Shown piece by piece: positions 24,503-36,094 of a DNA stretch of 64,000 nt; position 1 is the stretch's first letter; every line of letters starts with the position of its first letter. The translations under genes were made by a program, and so were the position numbers. The notes under the pieces were generated by a model. It ran no database searches and had not been told where the DNA came from. It saw only the letters and a program-made list of their open reading frames with translations. Source of the stretch: Geosiphon pyriformis (lineage: Eukaryota; Glomeromycota; Glomeromycetes; Archaeosporales; Geosiphonaceae); contig JAAOMT010000239.1 in assembly GCA_016748015.1 (NCBI GenBank), positions 256,218-320,217 of the forward strand, written 5' to 3'.

Positions 24503-26059
24503 TCTTAAATAAATAGCTATTTGATCATTTGTTAAAAGAACAATTTAAATTTTCTAAATCATGTTATATTAATTATAGTGTATTTTATATAATTATTTTA
24601 TCAAATTAAAATAATGACACTTATATATACAAATAATTTAGGTTACTTACAATGAATTTTTATATAGTTTCAATAAAATCTGAATAAAAATTTGCAATTA
24701 ATTGATAAATTATAAATTTTTAAATAAGCAGAAATGTCTATTGTAAAGCTGGAGCACCTAGTCGTAAAAGAACTTAACTGAGCGTTTTCTTTTAGCATTT
24801 CGACCGGGCAAGAATCTTGAATATTTTCATGGGAGACGTGTTTTAAAAATTATCAGTATTATAGTGTTCATTTACAAAGAATTGACATTACGATATTCTC
24901 GTAGATAAAAAAAAAAAAAGAACAGGTTTTGGGAATTGAAGTCTTGAGATATGCCTTGCTTGAAGGGAAACGATATTATGAAGTTTTGAGGTGAGTGATT
25001 TTGCAATGGTGAAAAAAAGTGAGGAAAAATTTATCACTCTTCAATGAGTGTGTGTACATGTGAACAAAAAAATGTGCATTTCGTCATTCTAACCACTAAT
25101 AAATTTGCTTTTCGATTTTTTTTTTATATCACCCATACATTTTTGGCTAGCATTGTGGGTCTTTGCACTTCAAGATAATAAATGTTTGGAAGTTAAATTC
25201 ACAATTTCAGTATTGATTAATTCCAATTATGACATTACAAAGCGAATATCATTTTCTTTACAAGGGGCAGTACGTCATTCGGGCAGAAGACTACACAGTC
25301 ATAGAGTTGTGATGGGGTATAGAAGGGAGGCAAAACGCAGTTATAACTCCTTGACATTTCCTTGGTTCATTTTAGTATAAACGTACATAGAAGTCCTGCC
25401 GTGCATTTACAAAGATGTCCTCGCCTGTTTGTCATTATCGTACTTCTTACAGGTATAAATTTTCCTAGATATCGCTTCGCTTAGAAAATCATACTCAAAC
25501 TACGTCCTTCAAGGAACTGGAACTTGAGTAAAGAAACGTTATTGATTTGGATGACTTGAAATCTTTCATATTGGAAAAATACACCTTTGATTGAAAGACG
25601 TAAACGTTGCTAATATCTTCCTCCGCCCCGCCCCCCCCCCCAATTAGAAAAACGATTTGGATGAGTCACAAGCTTATCCAATCAAAAAAAGGGGTGCATT
25701 GATCATTGTAGAGAAAGAAACAGGGGAGTTCAATTTTTTGAACAAACATAATGTATATCGTTAATGTTTAAGACTCCATATCCTCCTTTGCTTAGTGTAG
25801 CTTGATAATAATCTCTCTCTAATATTTGTTTTCCACCGCGCGTACTTTTTTAGAAAAACTCGAATATTATCCCATTCTGTCGTATCTTGCAATGTTCTTA
25901 TACGCGTCTATTAACCCATTGTATTTTTGCTTGACCCTTCCAGGCTATCATATTCTGACCTACCTTTTTTTTTTACTTTACCGTCATCGTCATTAGGGCC
26001 TGTAATTATTTGGATTTCTATTTCTGACTTGCAACATCCCTGCAAGAGTTGACTCGACC
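23944..26059. other. AT-rich, then mixed-composition intergenic region
   Basis: 23944-24720 is AT-rich and contains a long (ATT)n run at 24434-24500. From about 24740 the composition becomes more balanced, but I recognise no protein; an open frame at 25105-25380 has no identifiable features. A C10 run lies at about 25630-25641. Confidence 0.5.
24434..24500. repeat. (ATT)n microsatellite
   Basis: About 22 ATT units in a row. Confidence 0.92.
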
Positions 26060-26067
26060 CCTCAAAG

Positions 26068-26224
26068 TGGTATTCCGATCGGGTCGGGTCAAACCCGAAT
26101 TTGAATCCGACCCGATCCGACCTAATCCAATAATAAAATTTGCACATCTGACCCGAGTAAATTAATCAGGTTGCAGGTCGGCAATTTGAAAAAAATTATC
26201 CGACCCGACTTATTCGGAACACTA
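26068..26224. mobile_element. 157-bp non-autonomous hAT element (MITE)
   Basis: The left end TGGTATTCCG and the complement of the right end, TAGTGTTCCG, form imperfect terminal inverted repeats of the same type as the 2.9-kb hAT element. The interior is filled with CGGGTCGGGT / CCGACCCGA subterminal repeats. The flanks CCTCAAAG (26060-26067) and CGTCAAAA (26225-26232) agree at six of eight positions, fitting an aged 8-bp hAT target duplication. No coding capacity. Confidence 0.75.
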
Positions 26225-26329
26225 CGTCAAAAGCGGCAAAAGTTTGACTTTGCTGTAGATTCTATTTCATGCTGAGAACACGTGGCCATGATCTATCGGC
26301 ACTTTTCAAATAAAGAAACGCACTAGCTT

Positions 26330-27440
26330 TGGTATAATTTTGAAAACTCAGCATAATTTTGGGTGCACGATACCATCGAGTTGCATTTCTATGCCGACAA
26401 GACCAAATACATCAAACAAATCGAGGACTCTAGATCAGTTCTAATGTTCAAATACTTCGACGATATCAACGAGGCGCCGTATTTCTGATCGCTGTTTAGT
26501 TCCTCATCCTCGAGTGGAATTTTTCTATGATGGAAAAGTATCTTTGTCGAATATACTTTATTGATTATTATATGCCTTATTGCGTTCGTCTGCTGCCAAA
26601 AAGGTCTTCAGATTTTAGAGAAATGAACCATAATCTCAGAGACCACATCAATTTGTCGATTGAAAAGTTCAGTTTCTATTACGCCAATCTGCGAAGATCG
26701 GTTATTAATTCAGCTAATTGCATTGCTTCCCTTGAGACTTTTTCTTCGATTTGGAGTGTGTGGATAAAAAGTGATTCATTGATGATACAAAGAATATTCT
26801 CAGCTATTTTTTATGATAGTTAATAATCAGGTCTCCTAGGTTTACGTCTGATTGATGAATACGATACAATCATCAATGATTATCTCGACCCCGCATTCAA
26901 AGATCCTTATGTACAGCTCCGTGAAAAGGAGAGTCTTTATAAAGCCATCTTTGCAATTTTGAAGGATCATTGCATCAAAGAAAAATGAGCGTGTTTTCAT
27001 GACCGGTGAGTTCATGGATTTAATGTATTACACAACAATCAATGCGCTCAATAACACGTCATTATTTAATATGCATCTCGAAAGGGGTGTCGCAACTCGG
27101 TTAATGATCTCAAATTTCGATTCGACATTACCCTTGTATCATGATTCGAGAACATGTGCGGACTCACTGAGGGGATATTCGAGACGCTCTCACGCAAATA
27201 TTTGCAGAAAATGAGTTCATGATTAATGAAGAGCAGCATCATACCTTAACGAGATTCGCGAGAATTACAGCGGGTTCAAACATCGGTGTATGCGGGATAA
27301 TAGAGTTTATTGCATCAGCCTGTCTGGATTGTCTACAGCGTCGGTTAGATGGTGACCCAAATGGGTGTATCAAAGCTCCAATAATGAGTTGAAAAGGAGC
27401 GTGCTAAGGTTTATTTGGAGACATCCTGGCTCAAAATTGC
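26330..27440 (+). pseudogene. AAA-ATPase-like / PD-(D/E)XK nuclease-type gene relic
   Basis: Fragments in several frames can be ordered along one ancestral protein. They are FYADKTKYIKQIEDSRSVL (about 26369-26440), DFREMNHNLRDHINLSIEKF (in the frame 26527-26823), LIDEYDTIINDYLDPAF (about 26845-26900), a segment around CGLTEG (about 27155) and an acidic NEEQHHTLTRFARITAG. The YxDKT start, the LIDEYD Walker B-like box and the order of parts match the AAA-ATPase_like (PF09820) plus DUF1703 nuclease architecture, common in these fungi and probably mobile or acquired. The Walker A motif (GKS) is missing where expected. Several frameshifts and stops make it inactive. Base composition is more balanced than its surroundings. 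The family assignment is from memory of motifs. Confidence 0.6.
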
Positions 27441-30051
27441 TCGTCAGTGGGGTTGGATCGGTCGAGTAAGACCAGTTAAGATCGGATGGGACACTTTGTC
27501 AATGTGTACACGAATTACCCAGCGATAGTTATAATAGACAACTTGGAAAATGACAACTTTGCCACAATTTTAACATGTGCCCGGTAATTTTTATAATGAA
27601 CGGCCTTGATTTTTTTTACTTGTCCTTTTTAGGACCTGGCAATTTTCGGTATTCAGTTCTGCCAACGAATTATAATGTGCAATTTTTACTGGCGATATAA
27701 TGGAAGATGACAAGGAATATAATAACCTTTCAGATAACGGATGATCAGGTTAGGTCTTCAAAATAACAAAACAACCAAAATGACATTGACTCAGACCTTT
27801 CAAATGACAAAAATGACCAGATCAAAGCTAAAAACTCAACTTCAAATATTCAAAATTCTCAAGATGTGTTATCAAGTTTATTTTATCATATTATGTTCTA
27901 CTGGATCATGGTTATGGTCACAAACCAGAAACAAGTTAAATTTATTATAAATAACACTTTAACACTAATACATCAAATTATTCAAATAAATTTGTTTGTT
28001 AACAGTGTAAAAGCTGTTTTTGTGCCTATAATACAGATAAATGTGTTATAAAATGAATGATATGTGATATACAGTCAATGAATATTTGATAAATAATTTT
28101 TTCTGCATTTAGTTATTTAACACATGATAAGAATTATTTTGTTTTTTTGGCCTTTAAAAGTGTTTGACTTAACAGATGAATAATAATTTTTATAAAGGTT
28201 ATAAGCAAACCATCAAAAATTTGATTATTATTAAATTCAAGAATAAAATTATTTGCATTTAAAGTTCAAATGAAATAAAACAAGACAAAAAGTTTAATTT
28301 CAAATCTAAACTAAATATTTTTTATTAAAACGAATTGTAAATACAATCAATTGCATAAATTTTTTACAGAAGACAACTTAATAATAAAGTTTTCCAAAAA
28401 AAAAATGATGAATTTAAAAAAAAATATTAACAATATATTGTTTAAAAATAATACTTTACTAGAAAATTTGTTTTTCAACTGATTTATTATTTTAATTGTT
28501 TAATTATTATATATATTAAATATTTAAATTACTTTATAAAATTGAAATTTTAAAAAATTAGTATATTTATTTAAAATTATTTATTTTATTATTTATTATA
28601 TTTAGAAAACTTTGAATAAATTCAAATATGATTGGGAATTTAAATGTATAATAATCGATTTTAATCGATTTTTTTTATTTTTTGCAGAATTTTCAAAAAG
28701 AAATAATTATTTTTCACTAATTTCAAAACACAATTTTATTTATAAAAGCTAATTCTTTTATAAAAAAAAATATTTAGAACTTATAATAATTATTTTTAAT
28801 TACTATAGTTATGTATTAGTTATTAATATCACATATTTTAGTTACACTCTTTTTAAAAATAGTTATTAACTTAATTATTGACTGGCTGCTAAACTTTTCA
28901 TTTGATATATAAATAAAATTTTTCAAATCTGTAAACAATATCAATTACAATTTAATTAATTATATTCTTTTTTATTATATTTTTTTATTTACGTTAACGA
29001 GTGTGACCTAACCATTACTTTTTACAGCAAAAAAAGCTCCAAAATAAGTATGGTTCATGCATTTTCGACACGTGATCACCCACCCGTTTATATCTTTAAA
29101 TCAAAATAATTATAACTTAAAAATAAAAAACTGCTGAAAAATAATTATCAAATTATACTGTTAATTTAACATATTACAAATATAATTTTGCTTTTTTACT
29201 ATAACATTTTTTTTATTGCTTTTGTTTAAGTTTTTCAAAGTTTTTATAGTTGAATTTTAATATTTTGTGCAATTTTTTTATGTATTTTTATTGTTGATAT
29301 TTTTTCAAATTTAATTGTAAAAGAATTTTATTTTGTAATTATATTTCTTTAAAAATATTCTAATCCAAAATGACAAAATAAAAATTTTCAACAATATTAT
29401 AAAAAATATTTTATCTAAGTTACTATATATTTATTCAGCAGCCCTCAACCATGTTAAATATAATATATCGTGTTATTTTTTATGTATTTAGGTATGTAAA
29501 TTGTTGTTTTGTCTGGATGAAAACAAGCATTCATTTGAGAAAGCTTTTTTGTTTAAATTGGTAATTTGTGATTATTAATCGAACTAATATAAAATTGTTG
29601 ATTGCTTTTATTTTGAGTTCAAAATTATCTGTGCAAGTAATTTCAAAAACAGACTTTTCTTCCTCTTCAAAATTCAGATACTGCGAAGCTAATCTAAAAA
29701 TAAAGATATGATTGAATTTAATGTGAAAATAACATTCACCGATAAATATATATGAGCTTAGTTTTAAGAATTCAAAGAAAAAATTGCCTACTAATTGGCT
29801 TAACTTTGTAAGCTTATGTTTTATATGTTCAGCCAATTACTACAACCCCATACACTTTTAAAGGTAAAACTCCTTTAATTATTGGCCTTTTAATTCCACG
29901 TATGACAAGTTAACAATGGTGTTAGCTTGGAACTCATCGAAATACCGAAATTTTCTCTAAATTCTGGATTTTTGAATATTCAAACAAGGATATTAAGAAT
30001 TCAAGCCTTTGAAACAAACAAACATAATTTCCACGAACCTCGAAAGTGTGT
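27441..30051. other. Intergenic region, mostly AT-rich
   Basis: 27450-27960 has higher complexity, with overlapping short open frames that I cannot assign (around SNIQNSQDVLSSLFY). 28060-29500 is AT-rich low-complexity DNA apart from the conserved 42-bp motif at about 29046-29087. 29531-29836 (minus) is an unassigned open frame. Confidence 0.5.
29046..29087. repeat. Conserved 42-bp motif, copy 2
   Basis: TAAGTATGGTTCATGCATTTTC... through ACACGTGATCACCCACCC matches copy 1 at 2135-2176 at most positions. It includes the CACGTG palindrome, which copy 1 has as CACGTA. It sits in AT-rich DNA with no adjacent gene. Confidence 0.5.
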
Positions 30052-31425
30052 TCAGAAACCACGTTCCAGAAGAAATTCGTCTATTTGCTCTAGCTTAGAT
30101 TTTAGTTCATTCTTATTCATCTTAAACGTTCTTCCCCATTTGGCTTTCACTTGCGAGACCTCTCGAGTTGCAACAATTGCAGTGATTTCTTTCCAATGAC
30201 CAGATGCGCCATATTTGCGCACACCTTGAAGTAATCGATCTTCTTCCTCCTTTTTCCAGAACGTTTGTCGATACATATTTTTTTGAGGAGCAGTTTTTTT
30301 TGGCTGTATTTTGGCCCACTGCTCACTTAAATCCCCTTGATTTTTTTTTGAATCAAAGTATTGAGAAGATGCAAGAGCCCAACTTTCATCATTCTTTTCG
30401 ACGGTTTTTTTCAAATTTTCTTCTACGGGTTTCCATCGTCTATTATATACTGGAGTTGAAGATTTCTGAGATGCCATCTCCAGTGGTTGCGGTAAAAATA
30501 TATTACTTTCAGGTAACACCGATTGGATTTGTGTTAATGACCCAGAAGCTTGGGGAATTTATTTGTTTTTAATAAAATAATTTTCGAATGAGCCACCACA
30601 TTCAGAGTCGATCTAAAGATACCTACCCAAGTTATTTTGTAATCCCAGACGTAATTTCAACAACTTTTGTTTTGTGATAAGGTTCCTCATTTCTAGTAAA
30701 TTCCAGCTGGAAAACGGGGCGCTCATAGGTTCATCTTTATTGAACATCTTCACAGAATTTAGATCAATATAACCAGGATGACTGTTTTTTGTTAAAGAAT
30801 CACTATCAACAAAGGCACTTCTTGAGAGATCCTTTGAGTCAAAATCGTTTATATAAGGCTGCTGGCTGGGAGATTCTATTTTGTTGGCTTCGTTTTGATT
30901 AAATATAGTTTCTTGGGAATTGTTTTCTTTACAGTTAGCTTGAGTAGATTTTATTTCTGCGTAGTTATCATGTATAGGATCAATATCAATGCTTTCGTTC
31001 CTCACAGAGTTTTTTGCCTCCAGCTCTATATTTGGGTTTATAGGCAACGTTGATATAGGGTTTTCTGGTTGATTTTCCTCTCCATTATGTGACAAGGGAT
31101 TGTAATTTTTATTCGCAGGTGCGTTAAAATCTGATGAGGTTGGGGTGAGCTTCTGTTGAGCAGATTCCTCATGTTCAAAATCCAAGTTTCTCGGGATATT
31201 TTGTTCCTGATTAAAATCTGGGGATGGTATTTCGAAGGACTTTTCTCGAGGATGATATATATACCTGGATAAGCGCTCTCTATCATTTTTTCGGACTGAA
31301 ATTAAAACTTCAAGAAAAATTTCACGCTGTTCCTGTGCAGTTTTGACATATTGAGATGAAAATTTTTGTTGGTTTTTTCGATTGGCTATTTTTCCTTGTT
31401 TCCTCAAGCTGGTACTTTTCTTCAT
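30052..31425 (-). CDS. Two-SANT (Myb-like) DNA-binding protein
   Basis: Probably nuclear. Exon 1 is 31425-30627 and exon 2 is 30548-30052. The donor GTAGGT follows AACTTGG, the acceptor is CCAAG, the intron is phase 1, and the product is 431 residues. The first roughly 265 residues start with a basic stretch (MKKSTSLRKQGKIANRKNQ) and are otherwise polar, Asn/Ser/Pro-rich and probably disordered. The C-terminal part carries two tryptophan-spaced helical repeats. One is RRWKPVEENLKKT...SWALASSQYF. The second, clearly SANT/Myb, is FWKKEEEDRLLQGVRKYG...HWKEITAIV...VKAKWGRTF. This end resembles Myb-type factors and SANT subunits of chromatin complexes. Targets unknown. Three copies of a TGATCACATG-type palindrome lie 150-250 bases upstream of the start. 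A related two-repeat protein is encoded at 36.1 kb. Confidence 0.85.
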
Positions 31426-31577
31426 TATGCTGAACGGCAGCTAGATAATATAGAAAATTGAAAAATGATGTCATCAAAGGTTCTTCTAACTAAAAATGCA
31501 TACCTAAAAGTACACTCAAGGTTGTATGGTTAAATTTAAAAAAACTCAACTATTTATAATCATTAGTTACGAAAATT

Positions 31578-31671
31578 TGATCACATGATGTTGGCCTATT
31601 GCACAAACAATGAAGAGCGTCATGATCACATCATATACATTTATGGGATATTTTTTCTTCATGTGATCATG
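31578..31671. promoter_or_regulatory. Cluster of TGATCACATG palindromes upstream of the SANT gene
   Basis: TGATCACATGATG (31578-31590), TCATGATCACATCAT (31620-31634) and CATGTGATCATG (31660-31671) are three near-palindromic versions of one site within 94 bases. They lie 150-250 bases upstream of the minus-strand SANT gene start (31425). A plausible factor-binding cluster; unproven. Confidence 0.45.
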
Positions 31672-33555
31672 CTTCTTTTGGTTACGAGTAAATATAAATC
31701 CATATATATTTTGGTATGTGGATTTTAACAAAACCAACAAAAATAAATTTATTTACAAAAATCAAATATGTTATGATCATAACTGCAAATAATAATAAAA
31801 ATAATACTGTAATAATTTGCAAAAATATGAACAAGTATTACACTGTTTACAGATTAAAAGCTAAAATTTAAATGAATAATAAGTTTTGAAAAACATGTAA
31901 ATTTAAGATATTATTATATATTATTTATTTATATTATAATTTATAATGTTTTAACATAATTATATATATATATATAAATTATTTTTTATTAAAATTTTTT
32001 TAATTTGATTAGAATTAATTGTTATTTTTATTTCATTTATTTTAAAATAAAAACTTTTCATTTGTAATAGTTTAATTAAATTGTTTTTTATTATTTAATT
32101 AAGATTTTAATTTTTTTAATATAAAAAAATCATAAATAAAATTATAATATATGTTCAAAAATTTTTAATTAATCAGTTACATATTACTTAATATTTTTTT
32201 TGTTGAAGTATAAATTTATTATATTTTTTAAAATCCGACTGCAATCAAAATCCAAAAATAAACAACATTCTGAATTAAATAATGTATTTTATCAATTTTA
32301 AAAGTAGATGCAAGTTTTTTTTGAAACAATTATTATTGAAAAGCTTATTTATTTTTGTATAAGACCATATTTATATATTTCTTTTTTTATATTAAAAAAT
32401 TATATTTTAATTAGCATTTTTCATAGCAAATATTTAATTTACAAATAGTTAAACAAAATTTTATTTTGTAATTATTTATATTATTATTATTATTATTACA
32501 AAATAATATTTTATAAAAAATTAATTTAAAATAAAAACCAAACTTTTTGGTTTTTTTGAACTATAAGCAAATTACCAATATATAAAAATCCATTTTTAAA
32601 TTTAAATATTTTATTACAACCTGTTTTTTAAATTAGAAAAATTAACCAAAAAGCTTAAATTTTTTTTAGTAAACTTAGAATATAATAGAAGCTGAAATTC
32701 TTTAATTTTTTTCCTTCACCTCTTCCCCCTTATTTTTCCTAGTTTTGATTGGCTCGGATGACTGTCACACATCAAAAAGCTTCTACTATGTGATATTTCT
32801 TGTAGATCACACTTTTGTGAAAGCATCAAAATAAAGCATTTTTTTATTAAATTTTTATTTATGAACAAACACTTTAAATAAGACTATATTTAATTTTTAT
32901 TTTTATTATTTCTGTTAAAAATTTCATAGCATCCAATTATTTTATTATACTTACTAGACAATTTGAAAGGAGTTCTTTTTGTTTTCAAAAGCTTCAATAA
33001 ATTGAAATTAAGCCTGATAATGAGAAATTTTTATTTCAAGTATTTCATTTTATTTTTTCAAAGTAAATCGGACGAAATTAACTCTTTTTCCTTGTCATTT
33101 GAAACTAGATAAGCTTATCGCTTTAAAAACTACGGTTGGCTCATGCGTAAAGGTCCATTTCTTCACATAATTAAGCCCAGAGACGCTGTAATTTCATTTC
33201 CATTGGAGACACTTGTTGAATCTTTTTCAATGAATAACGCACATCGAATATTCAAAATTTTAGGATTTTCGCGAAATACTATAAACTAAAATGGGAAAAA
33301 TCATTTGTCCAGGTGTATATATTTAAAATATTGAGATAGGAAACTGGTGAACAGTTAAAAATAAGTAAAAAGATTATGCAAATAATTTATTATTAAGAAA
33401 CTTCGAAAAGGGATTGCCACATTGATTTATCCGAAAATTTTCTTATCATGCCTACCCATGAAACAAATTATAATTTATAAATGGATTATACAATTTAAGC
33501 TGTAAGAACATTTAAAAACTCTAGATGAGAAATATTTAAACATCTAATTTTAAAA
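31672..33555. other. AT-rich intergenic region
   Basis: Low-complexity A/T sequence with short ATT runs (near 32478-32498). 32720-32830 and 33100-33260 are more complex; the latter includes GGTTGGCTCATGCG, a partial match to the start of the conserved 42-bp motif. No gene seen. Confidence 0.5.
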
Positions 33556-34978
33556 ATGTGGAAGAACCTGGGCTCATTTCACCACTTATTATTAGTGTGT
33601 TCAATTCCACTGTTATTCGCTTTATTGGGCATTTTTTTGGTTGTTTCAAATCAGAATTTTTTTCAAAGTTGTGTGAAATCTTTGCGGTTCGAGCTAGATA
33701 ACTTTAAAAATAGGAATATCTCTAAAATAGAGCGCGAATTCTGGATACAGCTGAAAGATACTGGTAAACTTAAAAAGATGTCAAATTTTTTAAATACTGG
33801 GCCCTTGAAACTTTTCAATCAAATATTCTCTCTAAAGGTCAAAGCATTCAATCAAAGCAACAATACCCTATCAAAACTTCTATTTATAAACGGGATATGA
33901 AAAATAAAATATTAATACCACCTAATGACCCAATAATTCAGAAACTAAAAACAGCTGCAATATATGCTGCAATGGACAGAAAAGCTCAAGGTGCGAGGGT
34001 TTGAGCTTTAAGTCTTTATTATTCAGAATATTTAATTTATTAAAATTTTAATGTATATCGCCGCTGAAAGATATGGCTACATTTCATAAAAACAGCGATA
34101 TACTTTTTTTAGGATTCAGTGGAAAAGGAACAGTAGGAGCTTGGTTTATTGCACACAGCACAGTAATTGGTGCAAAGAGCAGATTAATTAAATATCGACA
34201 AGGTATCAATAATGAGAAAGTTGATCCAACTATTTTTCAGCCTTTTCTGCAGAGGCGAAGAGAGATTATCGCTCGTATCGAAAGAACTTTAAGGAGCGAC
34301 CAAACAATCAAGAAAATCGTATTCACTGGACATTTTTTTGCGGGTGGTATGTTGTGAATATTGCCAAGGAGAAAATTATCTTTTACTCATGCAGCCTTGA
34401 ATTTTATAATTTTCTTCAAAAATTGATTCTAAGATACTTCCTCTTTCAATTTATTAGCCTTGGCAGTTCTTTTCGCACTCGATATAAAAAATGCCCTAGA
34501 AGAAGCAGGTATCTCCTTAAAGTATGACATCGAAGCTATAACATTTGCCTCACCAAGAATTGGCAACCTTCAGTTTGCTCAATATGTAAACTTGGAATTA
34601 AGAGATAAAACTTTTCGTGTCACGCATGGTGATAGTCTTTATCCTGAAATTTTTAAAACTACTGATACTTTTCATCATGAACGAGAGTATTGGATTAATG
34701 ATCAAGAATCTTGTCTTTGCGCTGCTGAGGGGGAGAATAATTTATTACCAAAAGTTTATGAGTGTTTCGGAGTTGTGAATCCAAATGGAATTTATATTGG
34801 GGAGTCAGAGGTATGTATACAAATTATATCCCTTGAAGCTAATAGGATATTCAAACTTTTATAATCAATTTTTTTTTCAAACAATTAGGATTGTAATAAA
34901 AGAGCATTTAAAGAATCCTCGCAAAAACTCCAAACTCATGAAGAAATTGAGCGAAATTATTTTGGTCACTGGATGTAG
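33556..34978 (+). pseudogene. Class 3 (alpha/beta hydrolase) lipase with lost nucleophile and a frameshift
   Basis: Exons 33556-33990, 34071-34346, 34458-34810 and 34889-34978, all with GT-AG introns, ending NYFGHWM. An N-terminal hydrophobic segment (HLLLVCSIPLLFALLGIFLVV) looks like a signal anchor. Fungal lipase_3 landmarks follow: ILFLGFSG, VFTGHFFAGG, TFASPRIGN, a VTHGDSLYP acid region and an FHHEREYW histidine region. The nucleophile elbow, normally GHS, is GHF, a single TCT-to-TTT change at about 34332-34334, so the protein cannot be a serine lipase. In exon 1 the frame changes at a T6 run (33784-33789): before it reads KLKKMSNF, after it continues as YWALETFQ...RDMKNKILIPP. Either a one-base loss or a sequencing error. 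The rest of the protein is intact, so recent loss or a non-catalytic role are both possible. Confidence 0.8.
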
Positions 34979-36094
34979 CTTAAATTAGAACTGATATAAT
35001 GAGAGCAGGTTAAACTTTTTAATTTTATTGGGAAGCGGTAGTTCATTACATTAGAATTTTTTGTATCCTATAATAATTTGAGAACCCAAAAGCAATAAAG
35101 ATTAGATTTAATAGAAAATCTTTTGGTAATAAAGTTAATAATCAATAATAGCAAGTGCCATCTATCAACCTAAATCATGTGAAGCTATTACCGGTAAAAA
35201 AATTACTTTATATATAAAGAGATAAACCCTGAAGAAGATAAAGAATTGCAAACGGCTGTTTAATTTGTGTCAAAATTTATTAGAAAGTCATTAGAAATAT
35301 TAGTCTAGACTCGAGCAATCGAAAATACGGTAAAAATTGTGATAAAAGTTTCAGAGGTTGTTAGAAGGGAATCCCTAAAATGCTATAATATGAGTTGGGA
35401 AGGATAAGATAAACTTTATAAACATTTGAAAAACATAACCTTTTTTTAGTATTGCAGATAATAACAGCAATGTTGAAATTATTTTTTGTTAAGATATTTA
35501 ATTTTTGAAAAATTCAATTGCTAAATTTATAATTTATTTATTTTCAAATCTCTTTGAAAATCAATAGTTAAGCAATTAATCCGTGGATTTTTGCCGAACA
35601 GTATATCATTTAGCCGCTGAAAGTCGCGCGAGGTCAAAAATGCCCTAGTTTTTGGAGAAAATATTCGCAACCGAAAAGGTATTTTTGCTTAATAACTTTG
35701 CTAAACACAAGTTTCCCGTTTATTTCGGGTTTTGGATTTTACGTTATGGTTGTGGCTCGGAATCTTCCGTAGCTACTCGGAATTACATAATAATCAGCTC
35801 ATATTGCCTAAAGATCGACCTTATAACCTTTTAATTAATTAAATACAAGCTGCTGCGTGTGAGTAAGGTGTTTCGTTACTTTGTGATCTATTATGTTAAA
35901 ATGATGGTTAATTCGGAATCTAATAAAGCGACATGCTTCACACTTTGCGTATGGTCGAGTTTAAGGAACTTAAGATTGGATATAATTAACAAGCAGGTAT
36001 CCTGTTGCAAATTTTACTAGGTATCTAAGTTCAAGAAAAAAATTTTAATCACATTGATTTAATACTGTTACATGGACAACCAAAGCCCTCACTG
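34979..36094. other. Intergenic region between lipase and SANT gene
   Basis: No gene. 35580-35830 is relatively GC-rich and complex (AGCCGCTGAAAGTCGCGCGAG, GTTGTGGCTCGGAATC). It resembles neither neighbour and may be a dispersed repeat. Confidence 0.45.

Noticed and set aside
27741-28051. Overlapping open frames around 27.8 kb as a possible gene
   Set aside because: No start, splice sites or domain could be supported; kept only as an unassigned stretch.
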